Assembly: GCA_934746715.1 (NCBI GenBank)
Contig: CAKVFI010000001.1
Span: forward strand, 62,001 to 126,000
DNA length: 64,000 bases
Source of the DNA: an uncultured Clostridia bacterium
Lineage (GTDB): Bacteria; Bacillota; Clostridia; Christensenellales; UBA1242
Direction: 5' to 3'
Shown one piece after another: positions 17,100-26,012 of the stretch. The notes below the pieces were generated by a model. That model was not told the DNA's origin and did not search any database. It saw only the letters and a list, made by a program, of their open reading frames with translations. Positions within the stretch are counted from its first letter, which is position 1. Each line of letters starts with the position of its first letter. A program made the translations under genes and the position numbers.

Positions 17100-18354
17100 A
17101 GTTACAATCAGCATAAAATCTGGCAACGGCGGCAGCGGCAAAGTTAGTTTTCATAGAGAAAAATTTGTTGAACGCGGTGGCCCAGATGGTGGAGATGGCG
17201 GCAATGGCGGCTCTATCTTTTTTGTGGCTGACAAAAACAAAAACACGCTTATAGACTTTCAATACGTTAAAAAATTTGAAGCAGAAAACGGCGACGGTGG
17301 CAGCGGAAAATTGCAAAACGGCAAAAATGGCAAAGATGTTTACATCAAAGTGCCATGTGGGACTGTTATTAAAGATGCTAGCACTGACCAAGTGCTTGCT
17401 GACATGTACGCAGACGGGCAAGTTTATTTGGCTTTGGCTGGGGGTCGTGGCGGCAAAGGTAACAATTTCTTTAAATCACCAACACGCCAATCTCCAAGAT
17501 TTAGTCAACTTGGCGAAGTAACTGATTGGTACAAAGTTGTGCTTGAATTAAAAACAATTGCCGATGTTGCCCTTGTTGGAAAACCAAACGTTGGCAAGTC
17601 CACTCTTTTGAGCGTTATCACAAATGCAAAACCAAAAATTGCGGATTATGAATTTACTACCCTTTCTCCAAACTTGGGTGTTGTTAAAATTTATGACGAC
17701 AGTTTTGTTGTGGCAGATATCCCTGGGCTTATTGACGGAGCAAGTGAAGGTGCTGGTTTGGGTCATGAATTTTTGGCACACATTGAACGCACAAGGCTTG
17801 TTGTTCATGTTATTGACGCATCTGGTTATTACGGCAACGACATTGTTGACGATTACAAAACAATCAACAAAGAACTTAAAAAGTATAACGAAAAACTGGC
17901 AAAACTTCCACAAATCGTGGTGTTTACAAAACTTGATCTAGTTGATGATATTGATGCCAAAATTAAGTACTTCCGCGATAATGTTAAAGACAAAGTTGAA
18001 ATTGTGCCAATAAGCAGCGTAACTCATCAAAATGTGAACGATTTAATCAAAAAAGTATACTCCACACTTAAAACCTTGCCAAAAAGTGAGCCTATCCCGG
18101 TTGAGCAAACCGAATTGGCAAAGAAAGACACAACAAGTGTTAAAATTGAAATGCTTGAACCACACGTTTATGAAGTTAGCGGTGGCTACTTAAATGAATT
18201 GCAACGTGGCATCGTGTTTAACGACACTCAATCGCTTGCTTACTTCCAAATGAGATTGCAAAAAGATGGCATTTACGACAAACTTAAAGCTGAAGGTTGC
18301 GTTGATGGTGACACAGTTATCTTTGGTGCTTTGCAATATGAAATTTATTTTTAA
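17086..18354 (+). CDS. obg: GTPase Obg/CgtA
   Basis: Ribosome-associated GTPase needed for 50S assembly and stress responses (422 aa). The glycine-rich Obg fold is at residues 1-157 (GNGGSGKVSFHREKF, GGPDGGDGGNGGS), the G domain has GKPNVGKST (G1), DIPGLIDGASEGAGLG (G3) and TKLD (G4), and the C-terminal OCT domain ends in DGDTVIFGALQYEIYF. The start is preceded by AAAAGGA inside the nth gene. Both genes probably share a transcript. Confidence 0.96.
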   Translation: MNTDKVTISIKSGNGGSGKVSFHREKFVERGGPDGGDGGNGGSIFFVADKNKNTLIDFQYVKKFEAENGDGGSGKLQNGKNGKDVYIKVPCGTVIKDASTDQVLADMYADGQVYLALAGGRGGKGNNFFKSPTRQSPRFSQLGEVTDWYKVVLELKTIADVALVGKPNVGKSTLLSVITNAKPKIADYEFTTLSPNLGVVKIYDDSFVVADIPGLIDGASEGAGLGHEFLAHIERTRLVVHVIDASGYYGNDIVDDYKTINKELKKYNEKLAKLPQIVVFTKLDLVDDIDAKIKYFRDNVKDKVEIVPISSVTHQNVNDLIKKVYSTLKTLPKSEPIPVEQTELAKKDTTSVKIEMLEPHVYEVSGGYLNELQRGIVFNDTQSLAYFQMRLQKDGIYDKLKAEGCVDGDTVIFGALQYEIYF

Positions 18355-18470
18355 AACCAATTAAAAGTTTTGTAAATTGCAAAAAATTTAAAAAAATATT
18401 CAAAATTTTGCAAAAAATATGAAAAATTTAAGCAAAAATTATAAAAAATTTAAAAATTTAGGAGAAATTT

Positions 18471-18764
18471 ATGTTAGACAAAAAACAAAGAATTGCTTTG
18501 CGCAGTTTGGCAAGCAGTTTAAAACCAGTTGTTTGGGTTGGCAAAGAAGGCTTTACACCAAATGTGCTTGCCCAAATTGAACAACAACTTTTCGACCATG
18601 AATTAATTAAAATTGCCATGCAAGAAAATGTTACCCCACCAACAGAATTTGAATTATCTGAAATGGCAGTTAAAATCAATGCAGAAGTTGTTACTACAAT
18701 CGGCAGAAAAATTGTTTTGTATCGCCACAGCGAAAAGAAAAATGTTAAGCATGTTCTTGCTTAA
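18471..18764 (+). CDS. yhbY: YhbY family RNA-binding protein
   Basis: CRM-domain RNA-binding protein (97 aa) associated with pre-50S ribosomes. The KH-like GxxG loop is VGKEGFTPNV (about residues 22-31). It ends in a basic stretch. AGGAG precedes the ATG at 18471. It lies 116 AT-rich bases after obg, a functional neighbour in ribosome assembly. Confidence 0.92.
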   Translation: MLDKKQRIALRSLASSLKPVVWVGKEGFTPNVLAQIEQQLFDHELIKIAMQENVTPPTEFELSEMAVKINAEVVTTIGRKIVLYRHSEKKNVKHVLA

Positions 18765-18774
18765 CATTTTTTGT
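18740..18774 (+). terminator. Bidirectional terminator at the end of yhbY
   Basis: AATGTTAAGCA / TGCTTAACATT overlaps the last yhbY codons and has T-runs on both strands, so it may also end the convergent gene at 18791. Confidence 0.85.
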
Positions 18775-18790
18775 TATTAATTAAATTTGA

Positions 18791-19405
18791 TTAAATTGTC
18801 AAATCATTGTCATTATCAAATTTAACAATTGATTTGCTTGATGTCTTTGCTGTTTGAATTTCATTTTTAGCAAATTTTTCTGTTAAAATTTCAGTTTCAT
18901 TATCAGTTGTTTTTTTATCTGTTTTTAAAACAATCAAATTTTGGTCATCATATTTTAATTCAGCTTGACCATTTATATATTTTTCATAAAAATTATCATC
19001 ATAAACGGGATGATGTTTTAATTTTGCAGTGTTACCTGCTTCAATTTGCTTATTATAATCTTCATAAAGCATTTTGTAAAAATCCAATTCTCCAGATTTT
19101 TCCATTTTCTTAAATTCTCTATAAGTCACATTGCTTACACCAAGATTGTTGATATCCCAACGCATTACATCAGTTAAAACATAATAAGTTGGAGCCCAAG
19201 CCATCGAACCAAATGTAAACACCAAGCTTGAAACACCTGCCAAATGAACCAAACTCAAAAAATATCCAACAGGCATAAGTACCATTGCCGCAGTTAATAG
19301 TGGGAAGAAAATCCAACTGAGAATTTTGCGTGCTTTTTTGTATTTTTTATATTTATGTTCTGGTTTGCCTTGAAAGTCACGTAAAAACAAAAATTTATTA
19401 TACAT
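18791..19405 (-). CDS. Unknown membrane protein
   Basis: Not recognised (204 aa). The start ATG 19405 (MYNKFLFLRD) follows AGGAGGATGT; the longer open frame from 19456 has no site. A basic N-terminus (KPEHKYKKYKKARK) precedes two membrane segments (about residues 30-80, separated by a short turn). A hydrophilic cytoplasmic-type tail of some 120 residues follows, rich in Lys, Asp and Thr. Confidence 0.65.
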   Translation of the reverse strand: MYNKFLFLRDFQGKPEHKYKKYKKARKILSWIFFPLLTAAMVLMPVGYFLSLVHLAGVSSLVFTFGSMAWAPTYYVLTDVMRWDINNLGVSNVTYREFKKMEKSGELDFYKMLYEDYNKQIEAGNTAKLKHHPVYDDNFYEKYINGQAELKYDDQNLIVLKTDKKTTDNETEILTEKFAKNEIQTAKTSSKSIVKFDNDNDLTI

Positions 19406-19427
19406 ACATCCTCCTAAAAGTTTGAAC

Positions 19428-19456
19428 ATTATAAAGCCAAAGTCCAAATTTGTCAA
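19428..19456 (-). promoter_or_regulatory. Consensus promoter of the gene at 18791-19405
   Basis: TTGACA (19451-19456), 17-base spacer, TATAAT (19428-19433): a perfect sigmaA-type promoter 22 bases before the ATG. Confidence 0.88.
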
Positions 19457-19559
19457 TATGTAAAATTAAATTTATTTTTGCCATGCTTTTGTTATCTTAT
19501 TTTTGCGTTATTTTTTTGATTTTTGCAAAATTTTATTGATATTTTTAAAAACTCAAAAC

Positions 19560-19588
19560 TTGACAAAGATTTTATTAAATGTTATCAT
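19560..19588 (+). promoter_or_regulatory. Promoter of the gene at 19612
   Basis: TTGACA (19560-19565), 17-base spacer, TATCAT (19583-19588). GGAG lies just downstream. Confidence 0.8.
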
Positions 19589-19611
19589 TTTTATATATGG
19601 AGAATTAATCT

Positions 19612-20226
19612 ATGATGGACAACAAACAAAATTCAATTCAATCACTTGAATTAAAAAATATTAAAGCGGTTGTTTTTAAAGCTGCCGAAGCATACACCAA
19701 TTCTGATTTAAAAATTGATTTTGACGGATTTTTAAACGAAAACGAACAAATAACCGCCGCATTCCTTGCTGCTGTTGGCACAAAGCTGTTCCGTAACGAC
19801 AACACAAAAATAGAAATTCCGGATGAAATTGTTGATGATGACCTTGTGGATGCTTATGAAGACGGCGCAAAAAACTTTTACTTAAAACAAGAATTAAACA
19901 AAGCAAAAAAAGTTATGGCACAAATTGACCGATTAACTGACAAAAGGCGTGTTGTTGTTGATTTTTCAAAATACCAAGAATATGATTACGCAACAATTGC
20001 AATTGTTATAATGTATTTAAAAACACAAGGTTGGCACGTCAATTGGGAAGCTTTGAACCACAATTTTTCAACCATACACGAAGATTGGATCTGTAGATTT
20101 GAAAAAGGCAAAAAGATAAGCACAGAAGAATTAATCACTCCAACCATTATGAAATTAAGCACACAATATGATATTTTTAACAAAGTGCAAATTTGGGATA
20201 ACAATTTTAAGCCTTTAACATTATAA
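19612..20226 (+). CDS. Unknown protein
   Basis: Not recognised (204 aa), soluble, acidic in the first half (DEIVDDDLVDAYEDG). No signal peptide or membrane segment. A GGAG site precedes the tandem ATG ATG at 19612. It has its own promoter and terminator, so it is a single-gene unit. Confidence 0.65.
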   Translation: MMDNKQNSIQSLELKNIKAVVFKAAEAYTNSDLKIDFDGFLNENEQITAAFLAAVGTKLFRNDNTKIEIPDEIVDDDLVDAYEDGAKNFYLKQELNKAKKVMAQIDRLTDKRRVVVDFSKYQEYDYATIAIVIMYLKTQGWHVNWEALNHNFSTIHEDWICRFEKGKKISTEELITPTIMKLSTQYDIFNKVQIWDNNFKPLTL

Positions 20227-20231
20227 TCAAC

Positions 20232-20262
20232 AAAAATCCGCAACAACTTGTGCGGATTTTTT
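20232..20262 (+). terminator. Intrinsic terminator after 19612-20226
   Basis: AAAAATCCGCA / TGCGGATTTTT with an eight-base loop (20243-20250), followed by a T-run. Confidence 0.88.
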
Positions 20263-20327
20263 ACTGTCACAAACATGCTTAAACATTGAAACCAACTATT
20301 AGTTTGTTAAAATTTTACGATACTTTA

Positions 20328-20849
20328 TCATTGGTCAACTCTTGTGTAGTTGTTTATAATATGGTCGGTTTGTTTTTGTGATAACTCTGTTGCTGATTTA
20401 TTTTTTTTAAAAAGCCCATTCAGTCCCCCACCTTTAAACATAGTCATGATTGACTGCAAAATTTTTGGATTTTGAGCAACAACACCAATAATGTTTTTTA
20501 AGTCAAACCCAGATACTGCCCCGCCATTTGCCGGCATACTATTAAGCAACTTTACAAATTCGCCACTACCATTTTTACCAAGCATTCCTGCCAAAATTGG
20601 CATTAATGCCTTAAAGTCCAAATTAAATGGCACCCCCGGAAAACATGGTTTTGGTGGAGGTGGACAAGGTTTTGGTGGTTTTGGCACACAGTTGCAATTA
20701 TGTTTTTTAAAATCATTGTCAACATAAAAATTTGGCAAACAATCATACGGCTCTGCAAAAACAACTTTTTTAATTTGCTTTTTTTCACAGCCCTGAATGT
20801 ATGCATGCGGATCACAAAATATTGCATTTCTACTGTCTTCAAAGTCCAT
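20328..20849 (-). CDS. Pro/Cys-rich unknown protein
   Basis: Not recognised (173 aa). The middle is a low-complexity segment of Pro, Lys and Cys (CNCVPKPPKPCPPPPKPC, about residues 52-69). A hydrophobic, glycine-containing helical half follows (ALMPILAGMLG, LKNIIGVVAQNPKILQSIMTMF). No signal peptide. The layout recalls small coat- or spore-associated proteins, but that is only a guess. There is no ribosome binding site; TTGTGA-17-CATAAA ends seven bases before the ATG, a weak leaderless candidate. Confidence 0.6.
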   Translation of the reverse strand: MDFEDSRNAIFCDPHAYIQGCEKKQIKKVVFAEPYDCLPNFYVDNDFKKHNCNCVPKPPKPCPPPPKPCFPGVPFNLDFKALMPILAGMLGKNGSGEFVKLLNSMPANGGAVSGFDLKNIIGVVAQNPKILQSIMTMFKGGGLNGLFKKNKSATELSQKQTDHIINNYTRVDQ

Positions 20850-21001
20850 ATATTTATTTATGCCAAATTTATATTTTTGTCACAATGTAAACACTTTTAA
20901 AATCCCACAAAACTAACCAATGCAAAAAATTATTATTAAAGCAAAAAAATTTAAGTCAATTTTTTACATCTTTTGACATATAAATTTTTAGTGAGGATAT
21001 T

Positions 21002-21283
21002 ATGCCAAGAGATTTTAAATCATTTGCAAACGAACACAAAGACACATTGGAAAAAAACAAAGATAAAGTTAATGAATACCAAAACATCATTGATAAATAT
21101 AAAGATATGAGCAATGGTGAATTGATGCAAAATTTGTTTCAAGAAGCAAGCAAATTAAAGCAACAAGGAAAGTTGGATCATAATCAACTGGACAATTTAT
21201 CATCAACACTTTCCCCTTTTTTAAACAATGAACAAAAGGATATGCTTAACAATTTAATTAAAGCTATTGACGAACAAAAATAA
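21002..21283 (+). CDS. Unknown small helical protein
   Basis: Not recognised (93 aa). Highly charged, apparently all-helical (KDTLEKNKDKVNEYQNIIDKYKDM), no Cys or Trp. GTGAGGATATT precedes ATG 21002. It lies 28 bases upstream of the subtilase gene in the same direction and divergent from the Pro/Cys-rich gene, so it is probably cotranscribed with the protease. Confidence 0.6.
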   Translation: MPRDFKSFANEHKDTLEKNKDKVNEYQNIIDKYKDMSNGELMQNLFQEASKLKQQGKLDHNQLDNLSSTLSPFLNNEQKDMLNNLIKAIDEQK

Positions 21284-21311
21284 AAATATAATTAGTTAAA
21301 TTTCAACAAAA

Positions 21312-22439
21312 ATGCAATTTTTTTTAAAAAATAACATAAATAAAGCAAAAATCAACCCAATTTTATATAATAATGTGTCAATTTTGAAAAAAAATGAAAT
21401 TGGCAATGTTTTAATTTCTTCCTTTAATTTTGAAAAAACAATAAAGGTTTTTGAAAAATTCAACTTAAAATATTCACCTTACCCTTTTGCAAATTGCTTT
21501 TGTGTTGAAGTTAAATTGAATGATTTAGCCAAACTTTCTCAAGAAAAATCAATCAAATATATAGACCCCTGTGTTAAGGTTTTTGCCGAGCAAAAACAGC
21601 AAGACAGCACCCGTTTGCTAAACTTAACCGAAGACGCTTTTAAGGGGCAAGGACAAACAATTTGTTTTATTGACACTGGAATTTTTCCGCATTTTGATTT
21701 TGTTTTTCCGTTTAACAGAATTGTTAAATTTGTTGATTTTGTTAACCGCAACACAACTCCATATGACGACAACGGACACGGAACTTTTGTTGCAGGCATT
21801 GCCAGTGGTTCTGGTTGTTTAAACCGCAACAACATTGGATTTGCCCCAAAAGCAAACATCATCGCCCTAAAGGCTCTTGGCGAAAATGGCTCAAGCGACA
21901 GTAATTTAATTTTAGATGCTATGCAATGGGTTTACGAAAACCACAAGCAATACAAAATATCAGTTGTTTGCATGAGTTTTGGTGCAGATATCATTAACAG
22001 TAACGACCCACTTTCTCGTGGCGCAGAAGCGCTTTGGAAGTGCGGAATAACAGTTGTTGCAGCAGCTGGCAACAGTGGACCAGAACGCGAAACCATTAAG
22101 TCCCCCGGAAACAATCCACACATCATCACTGTTGGTGGATATGATGAAAACAAAAATGAAATCGCTGATTTTTCCAGCCGCGGGCCGACAATCTTTGGTT
22201 TTAAACCAGACCTTGTTGCCCCTGCTGTTGACGTTATTGCGTGTTCAAATTCCTTATCACCATACACAACAATGTCTGGCACCAGCGTTTCAACACCTAT
22301 TGTTGCTGGAATTTGTGCTGATTTAAAAAGCAAATTTCCAAATATAAAAAACACACAAATCAAACAATTTTTAATGAACAATTGTCAAAGATTGACTGGC
22401 GACAGAAACGTTGAAGGCTCTGGCTTGCTGCAATTTTAA
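21312..22439 (+). CDS. S8 family serine peptidase (subtilase), apparently cytosolic
   Basis: Subtilisin-fold protease (375 aa). The triad is complete: Asp in FIDTGIF, His in DNGHGTFVAGI, Ser in MSGTSVSTP; the oxyanion Asn is in AAAGNSGP. A short N-terminal region of about 95 residues precedes the catalytic domain, and there is no signal peptide, as in the AprX group. The start ATG 21312 has no ribosome binding site. A TATAAT lies at 21287-21292 without a properly spaced -35, so translation probably depends on the upstream gene. Confidence 0.88.
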   Translation: MQFFLKNNINKAKINPILYNNVSILKKNEIGNVLISSFNFEKTIKVFEKFNLKYSPYPFANCFCVEVKLNDLAKLSQEKSIKYIDPCVKVFAEQKQQDSTRLLNLTEDAFKGQGQTICFIDTGIFPHFDFVFPFNRIVKFVDFVNRNTTPYDDNGHGTFVAGIASGSGCLNRNNIGFAPKANIIALKALGENGSSDSNLILDAMQWVYENHKQYKISVVCMSFGADIINSNDPLSRGAEALWKCGITVVAAAGNSGPERETIKSPGNNPHIITVGGYDENKNEIADFSSRGPTIFGFKPDLVAPAVDVIACSNSLSPYTTMSGTSVSTPIVAGICADLKSKFPNIKNTQIKQFLMNNCQRLTGDRNVEGSGLLQF

Positions 22440-22552
22440 AAGTCAATTAACGATATGTTATCTATTTTAAAACCAATTAAGTTAAAATGTTAAAAAAAAC
22501 GACTCTATAAAAACCACAAAAACCTATTTTCTTATCATCGTTTTGCAATCTA

Positions 22553-22581
22553 TTGATAAATTTTTGAAAATTTGCTAATAT
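22553..22581 (+). promoter_or_regulatory. Leaderless promoter of the ABC-ATPase-like gene
   Basis: TTGATA (22553-22558), 17-base spacer, TAATAT (22576-22581), six bases, ATG 22588. Confidence 0.65.
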
Positions 22582-22587
22582 GTTTTT

Positions 22588-23211
22588 ATGATAGAATTTA
22601 AAAATTTTTCAATTAAATACATAAATGATTTTTACTCAATTTTCAATTTGAATTTGAAAATTGAAAAAAATATTTTGCTTTTAGGAGATAGACTTGATGG
22701 CGGATTTGCATTGATGAGAACATTATCAAAAATTGACAAAACATATACTGGTGAAATTTTAATCAATAACAAAAATATAAAGCAAATCAAAGACAAAAAT
22801 TTAGATTTAAGTTATGTTTCATATACTCCAACATTATTTAAATTTAAAACAGCAAAACAAAATATAATCTACCCTTTAACATTACGAAAATTTGAAAAAA
22901 AATCATGCGATAATTTGGCACAAAATTTGCTTGAAAAATACCACATAAATTTTGGAGAAATTAAGGCAAAAAATTTGACCATTAGCGAAGCAAAAATCAC
23001 AACACTTTTGCGAGCAATTGTGCGCAAACCAAAAATTATTTTACTGGAACATTTTTTTGAAAATTTGGATGAAAAATATTTGGTTTTGGCAAACAAGATT
23101 ATTGAAGATATTGACCCAGAAATTTTGACAATTACAACCGAACAAACAAAACAAATTTGCTTTGAAAATTTTGAAATACACACAATTAAAAATGGAAGTT
23201 TAATTGACTGA
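22588..23211 (+). CDS. Degenerate ABC ATPase-like protein
   Basis: Fold and length (207 aa) match a single ABC ATPase domain, but the catalytic motifs are lost. The P-loop position reads GDRLDGGF (33-40), without Lys or Ser/Thr. The signature is LTISEAK instead of LSGGQ. Walker B is IILLEHFF with no DE pair. The switch His position reads TTE. It has kept the layout of an ABC ATPase over its full length, so it is not a broken gene. It stands alone with no permease beside it. Function unknown; a regulatory or structural partner of another ABC protein is conceivable. Confidence 0.65.
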   Translation: MIEFKNFSIKYINDFYSIFNLNLKIEKNILLLGDRLDGGFALMRTLSKIDKTYTGEILINNKNIKQIKDKNLDLSYVSYTPTLFKFKTAKQNIIYPLTLRKFEKKSCDNLAQNLLEKYHINFGEIKAKNLTISEAKITTLLRAIVRKPKIILLEHFFENLDEKYLVLANKIIEDIDPEILTITTEQTKQICFENFEIHTIKNGSLID

Positions 23212-23383
23212 TAATTAATAATTTATTTAAAATAGTTTTATAAAAATTATTAATAAATTGCAAAAAATAATATAAATTATTAAAAAATGCGTTAAAAATG
23301 GTATTTTTTATATATTTATCACATATTTTTATTTATTTTTTAAAAATTTAATTATTAATCAATTCTTAAATAATAAAAACATT

Positions 23384-23416
23384 AAAAAAAAGTAGGTATT
23401 TAAACCTACTTTTTTT
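23384..23416. terminator. Bidirectional terminator between convergent genes
   Basis: A-run plus AGTAGGT (23391-23397), loop ATTTAA, ACCTACT (23404-23410) plus T-run. It ends clpC on the minus strand and the 22588 gene on the plus strand. Confidence 0.85.
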
Positions 23417-23464
23417 ATTGCAAAATTTATAAATGAACTCAAATTAACTATTTAAAAATATTTA

Positions 23465-25993
23465 TTATTTTGCAGATGAATTTGTGTCAGTTTCATCGTC
23501 TGTTTGAGCGTCAGATTTGTCGTCTGCTTTAACCAAGAAAACGAGTTTATCGTCCTTGTAATCAACAACAACTTTGTCGCCAGATTTGATGTCGCCTTTA
23601 AGCATTTTGTCTGCCAAATCATCTTCGATTTTGCTTGTGATAAGACGCTTTAATGGACGTGCACCAAAGTCGTCATTTGTGCCATTTTTAACAAGGTAAT
23701 TTAAGGTTGAATTTGTGAACTTTAATTCTACCCCACTTTGACGTAAATTTTTGTTGAGTTCGGCAAGCATTTTCTTTGCAATTTCCTTCATTACTGGAGC
23801 TGACAATTTGTTGAACACAACAATGTTGTCAATACGGTTGATAAGTTCTGGGCGGAAGTATTTTTTAAGTTCAGCAAGCATAACCGCTTGTTTGTCCTCT
23901 ATTGCTTTTTCTTTTCCGTCTTTAAAGCCCAAATCAACTTTGTCTTTGTAAAGTTTGTCGCTGCCAATGTTGGAAGTTAAAATGATAATTGTGTTTTTAA
24001 AACTTACAACTTTGCCATGGCTATCTGTCAATCTGCCATCGTCCAAAATTTGCAAAAGCATATTAAACACTTCTGGGTGAGCTTTTTCAATTTCATCAAA
24101 CAAAACAACGCTATATGGTTTGCGACGCACTTGTTCGGTTAATTGTCCACCATCATCAAAACCAACATACCCTGGAGGGCTACCAATCAACTTGCTGACA
24201 CTGTGTGCTTCCATAAACTCACTCATGTCAAGACGAATGATTTTGTTTTCATCATCAAACAATGCTTCGGCAAGTGCTTTTGAAAGTTCTGTTTTACCAA
24301 CGCCTGTTGGACCAAGGAACAAGAAACTGCCAATTGGACGTTTAGGGTCCCTTATGCCAATACGGCTACGACGGATTGCTTTTGCAACTTTTTCAATTGC
24401 TTCATCCTGACCTTTAACGCGTTCGCGCAAAATCTTTTCAAGGTTAAGCAATTTTTCTGCTTCGCCTTCCGTAAGTTTGGTTAATGGAATATGCGTCCAC
24501 TTGCTTACAACTTCTGCAATGTCTTGCTCCGAAACAACAGCAGATGCCGTTTCTTTGGTTGCTGGCAAATTGCTTTGCTGCTCTATTTCTTGTTTTAATT
24601 TTGCAACTTGGTCGCGAAGTTTTGACGCACGCTCAAAATCTTCTTGATTTACAGCATCGTCCTTTTCTGCTTCAAGCTTAACAAGTTTTTCTTTCATCTC
24701 TTTAAGTTTTGGGCTGTCGTAATTTTGTTTTACTTTTGCTCTGCTGGACGCTTCATCAATCAAGTCAATTGCTTTGTCTGGCAAAGACCTATCTTGAATG
24801 TAACGGTCGCTTAAATTTGCAGCGGCACTGATTGCCTCGTCTGTGATTTTAACATTATGAAACGCTTCATAACTATCACGAAGACCACGCAAAATTTCAA
24901 TTGTTTGTTCAACTGTTGGAGGGTCAATTGTGATTGGTTGGAAACGACGTTCCAAAGCCTTGTCTTGCTCAATATATTTGCGATACTCGTCTGTGGTTGT
25001 TGCACCAATAGTTTGCATTTCACCACGAGCCAAATATGGCTTTAACATATCTGCTGGGTTTGTTTCGCCTTTTTCACTGCCCGCTTGCGCCAAAGTGTGA
25101 ATTTCATCAATAAACACAATGATGTTTTTGTTTTGAGTTATCATATCAATGGCGTTTTTAAGTTTTTCTTCCATGCTGCCACGATATTTTGTGCCAGCCA
25201 TAAGCCCACCAATGTCAAGGCTATAAATGGTTTTGTTTTTAAGGAATGCAGGCACATCACCAGCAACAATTCTGCGAGCCAAGCCCTCAACAACTGCGGT
25301 TTTGCCCACACCAGCTTCACCAATCAAAACTGGGTTGTTTTTGGTTTTGCGGCACAAAATTTCAATCATACGCTCAATTTCGTTATCTCTGCCTATGATT
25401 GGGTCTATTTTGCCGTTTTTTGCGCGCAAAGTTAAGTCAGAGCCCATTTCAAGCAACTCTGCTGGAAGTTGACTTGTGTACTCTTGTTTTTGTGGCTTGC
25501 TGCCGTTTGACATGTTGCCAACTTGCACAAAACCATCGCTGTTAAATTCATTTTGTTGTGCATTGTTGTCGTTGTTGTTTGCAATCAAGCCAATTGCTTT
25601 GTTGCGCATTTCGTAAACATTAAGTTTAAGCACCCCTGCCAAAATATTGATTGCATAACTGTCGTCTTGACTTAACAATGCAACCAAAAGGTGTTCGGTT
25701 GAAATGTAAGCTGAGCGGGTACGCTTTGCAACGCTGCCAGCAATCATCAACATTTCCTTTGTGCGTGGAGTGAGTTCCACAACACTGCTTGGAATGCCAC
25801 CCGGCATACTGTCAAGCACTTGTTTAATCAAATCAGCATCAACACGATATGCTTTTAACAAACGGCTGGATTTACTTTCCACTTTTGTTAAAGCATACAA
25901 AATGTGTTCTGTGCCAACTTCATTGCCGTATTCGCTTGCAATTTTTGATGCAGTTTGAATACATCTGTTTGCTAAATCGGTTAAATTATACAT
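23465..25993 (-). CDS. clpC: ATP-dependent Clp protease ATPase subunit ClpC
   Basis: Hsp100 unfoldase that feeds substrates to ClpP (842 aa). It has the N-terminal Clp repeat domain (residues 1-145), AAA+ 1 with Walker A GEAGVGKTA and Walker B IVFIDEIH, a middle domain with a UVR-type coiled coil (DFERASKLRDQVAKLK), and AAA+ 2 with GPTGVGKTE and VVLFDEIEKAH. An LGF tripeptide after the second domain is the likely ClpP-docking loop. Last gene of the ctsR operon; AAAGGAG precedes the ATG. Confidence 0.96.
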   Translation of the reverse strand: MYNLTDLANRCIQTASKIASEYGNEVGTEHILYALTKVESKSSRLLKAYRVDADLIKQVLDSMPGGIPSSVVELTPRTKEMLMIAGSVAKRTRSAYISTEHLLVALLSQDDSYAINILAGVLKLNVYEMRNKAIGLIANNNDNNAQQNEFNSDGFVQVGNMSNGSKPQKQEYTSQLPAELLEMGSDLTLRAKNGKIDPIIGRDNEIERMIEILCRKTKNNPVLIGEAGVGKTAVVEGLARRIVAGDVPAFLKNKTIYSLDIGGLMAGTKYRGSMEEKLKNAIDMITQNKNIIVFIDEIHTLAQAGSEKGETNPADMLKPYLARGEMQTIGATTTDEYRKYIEQDKALERRFQPITIDPPTVEQTIEILRGLRDSYEAFHNVKITDEAISAAANLSDRYIQDRSLPDKAIDLIDEASSRAKVKQNYDSPKLKEMKEKLVKLEAEKDDAVNQEDFERASKLRDQVAKLKQEIEQQSNLPATKETASAVVSEQDIAEVVSKWTHIPLTKLTEGEAEKLLNLEKILRERVKGQDEAIEKVAKAIRRSRIGIRDPKRPIGSFLFLGPTGVGKTELSKALAEALFDDENKIIRLDMSEFMEAHSVSKLIGSPPGYVGFDDGGQLTEQVRRKPYSVVLFDEIEKAHPEVFNMLLQILDDGRLTDSHGKVVSFKNTIIILTSNIGSDKLYKDKVDLGFKDGKEKAIEDKQAVMLAELKKYFRPELINRIDNIVVFNKLSAPVMKEIAKKMLAELNKNLRQSGVELKFTNSTLNYLVKNGTNDDFGARPLKRLITSKIEDDLADKMLKGDIKSGDKVVVDYKDDKLVFLVKADDKSDAQTDDETDTNSSAK

Positions 25994-26012
25994 AAAATCA
26001 TCTCCTTTTATA

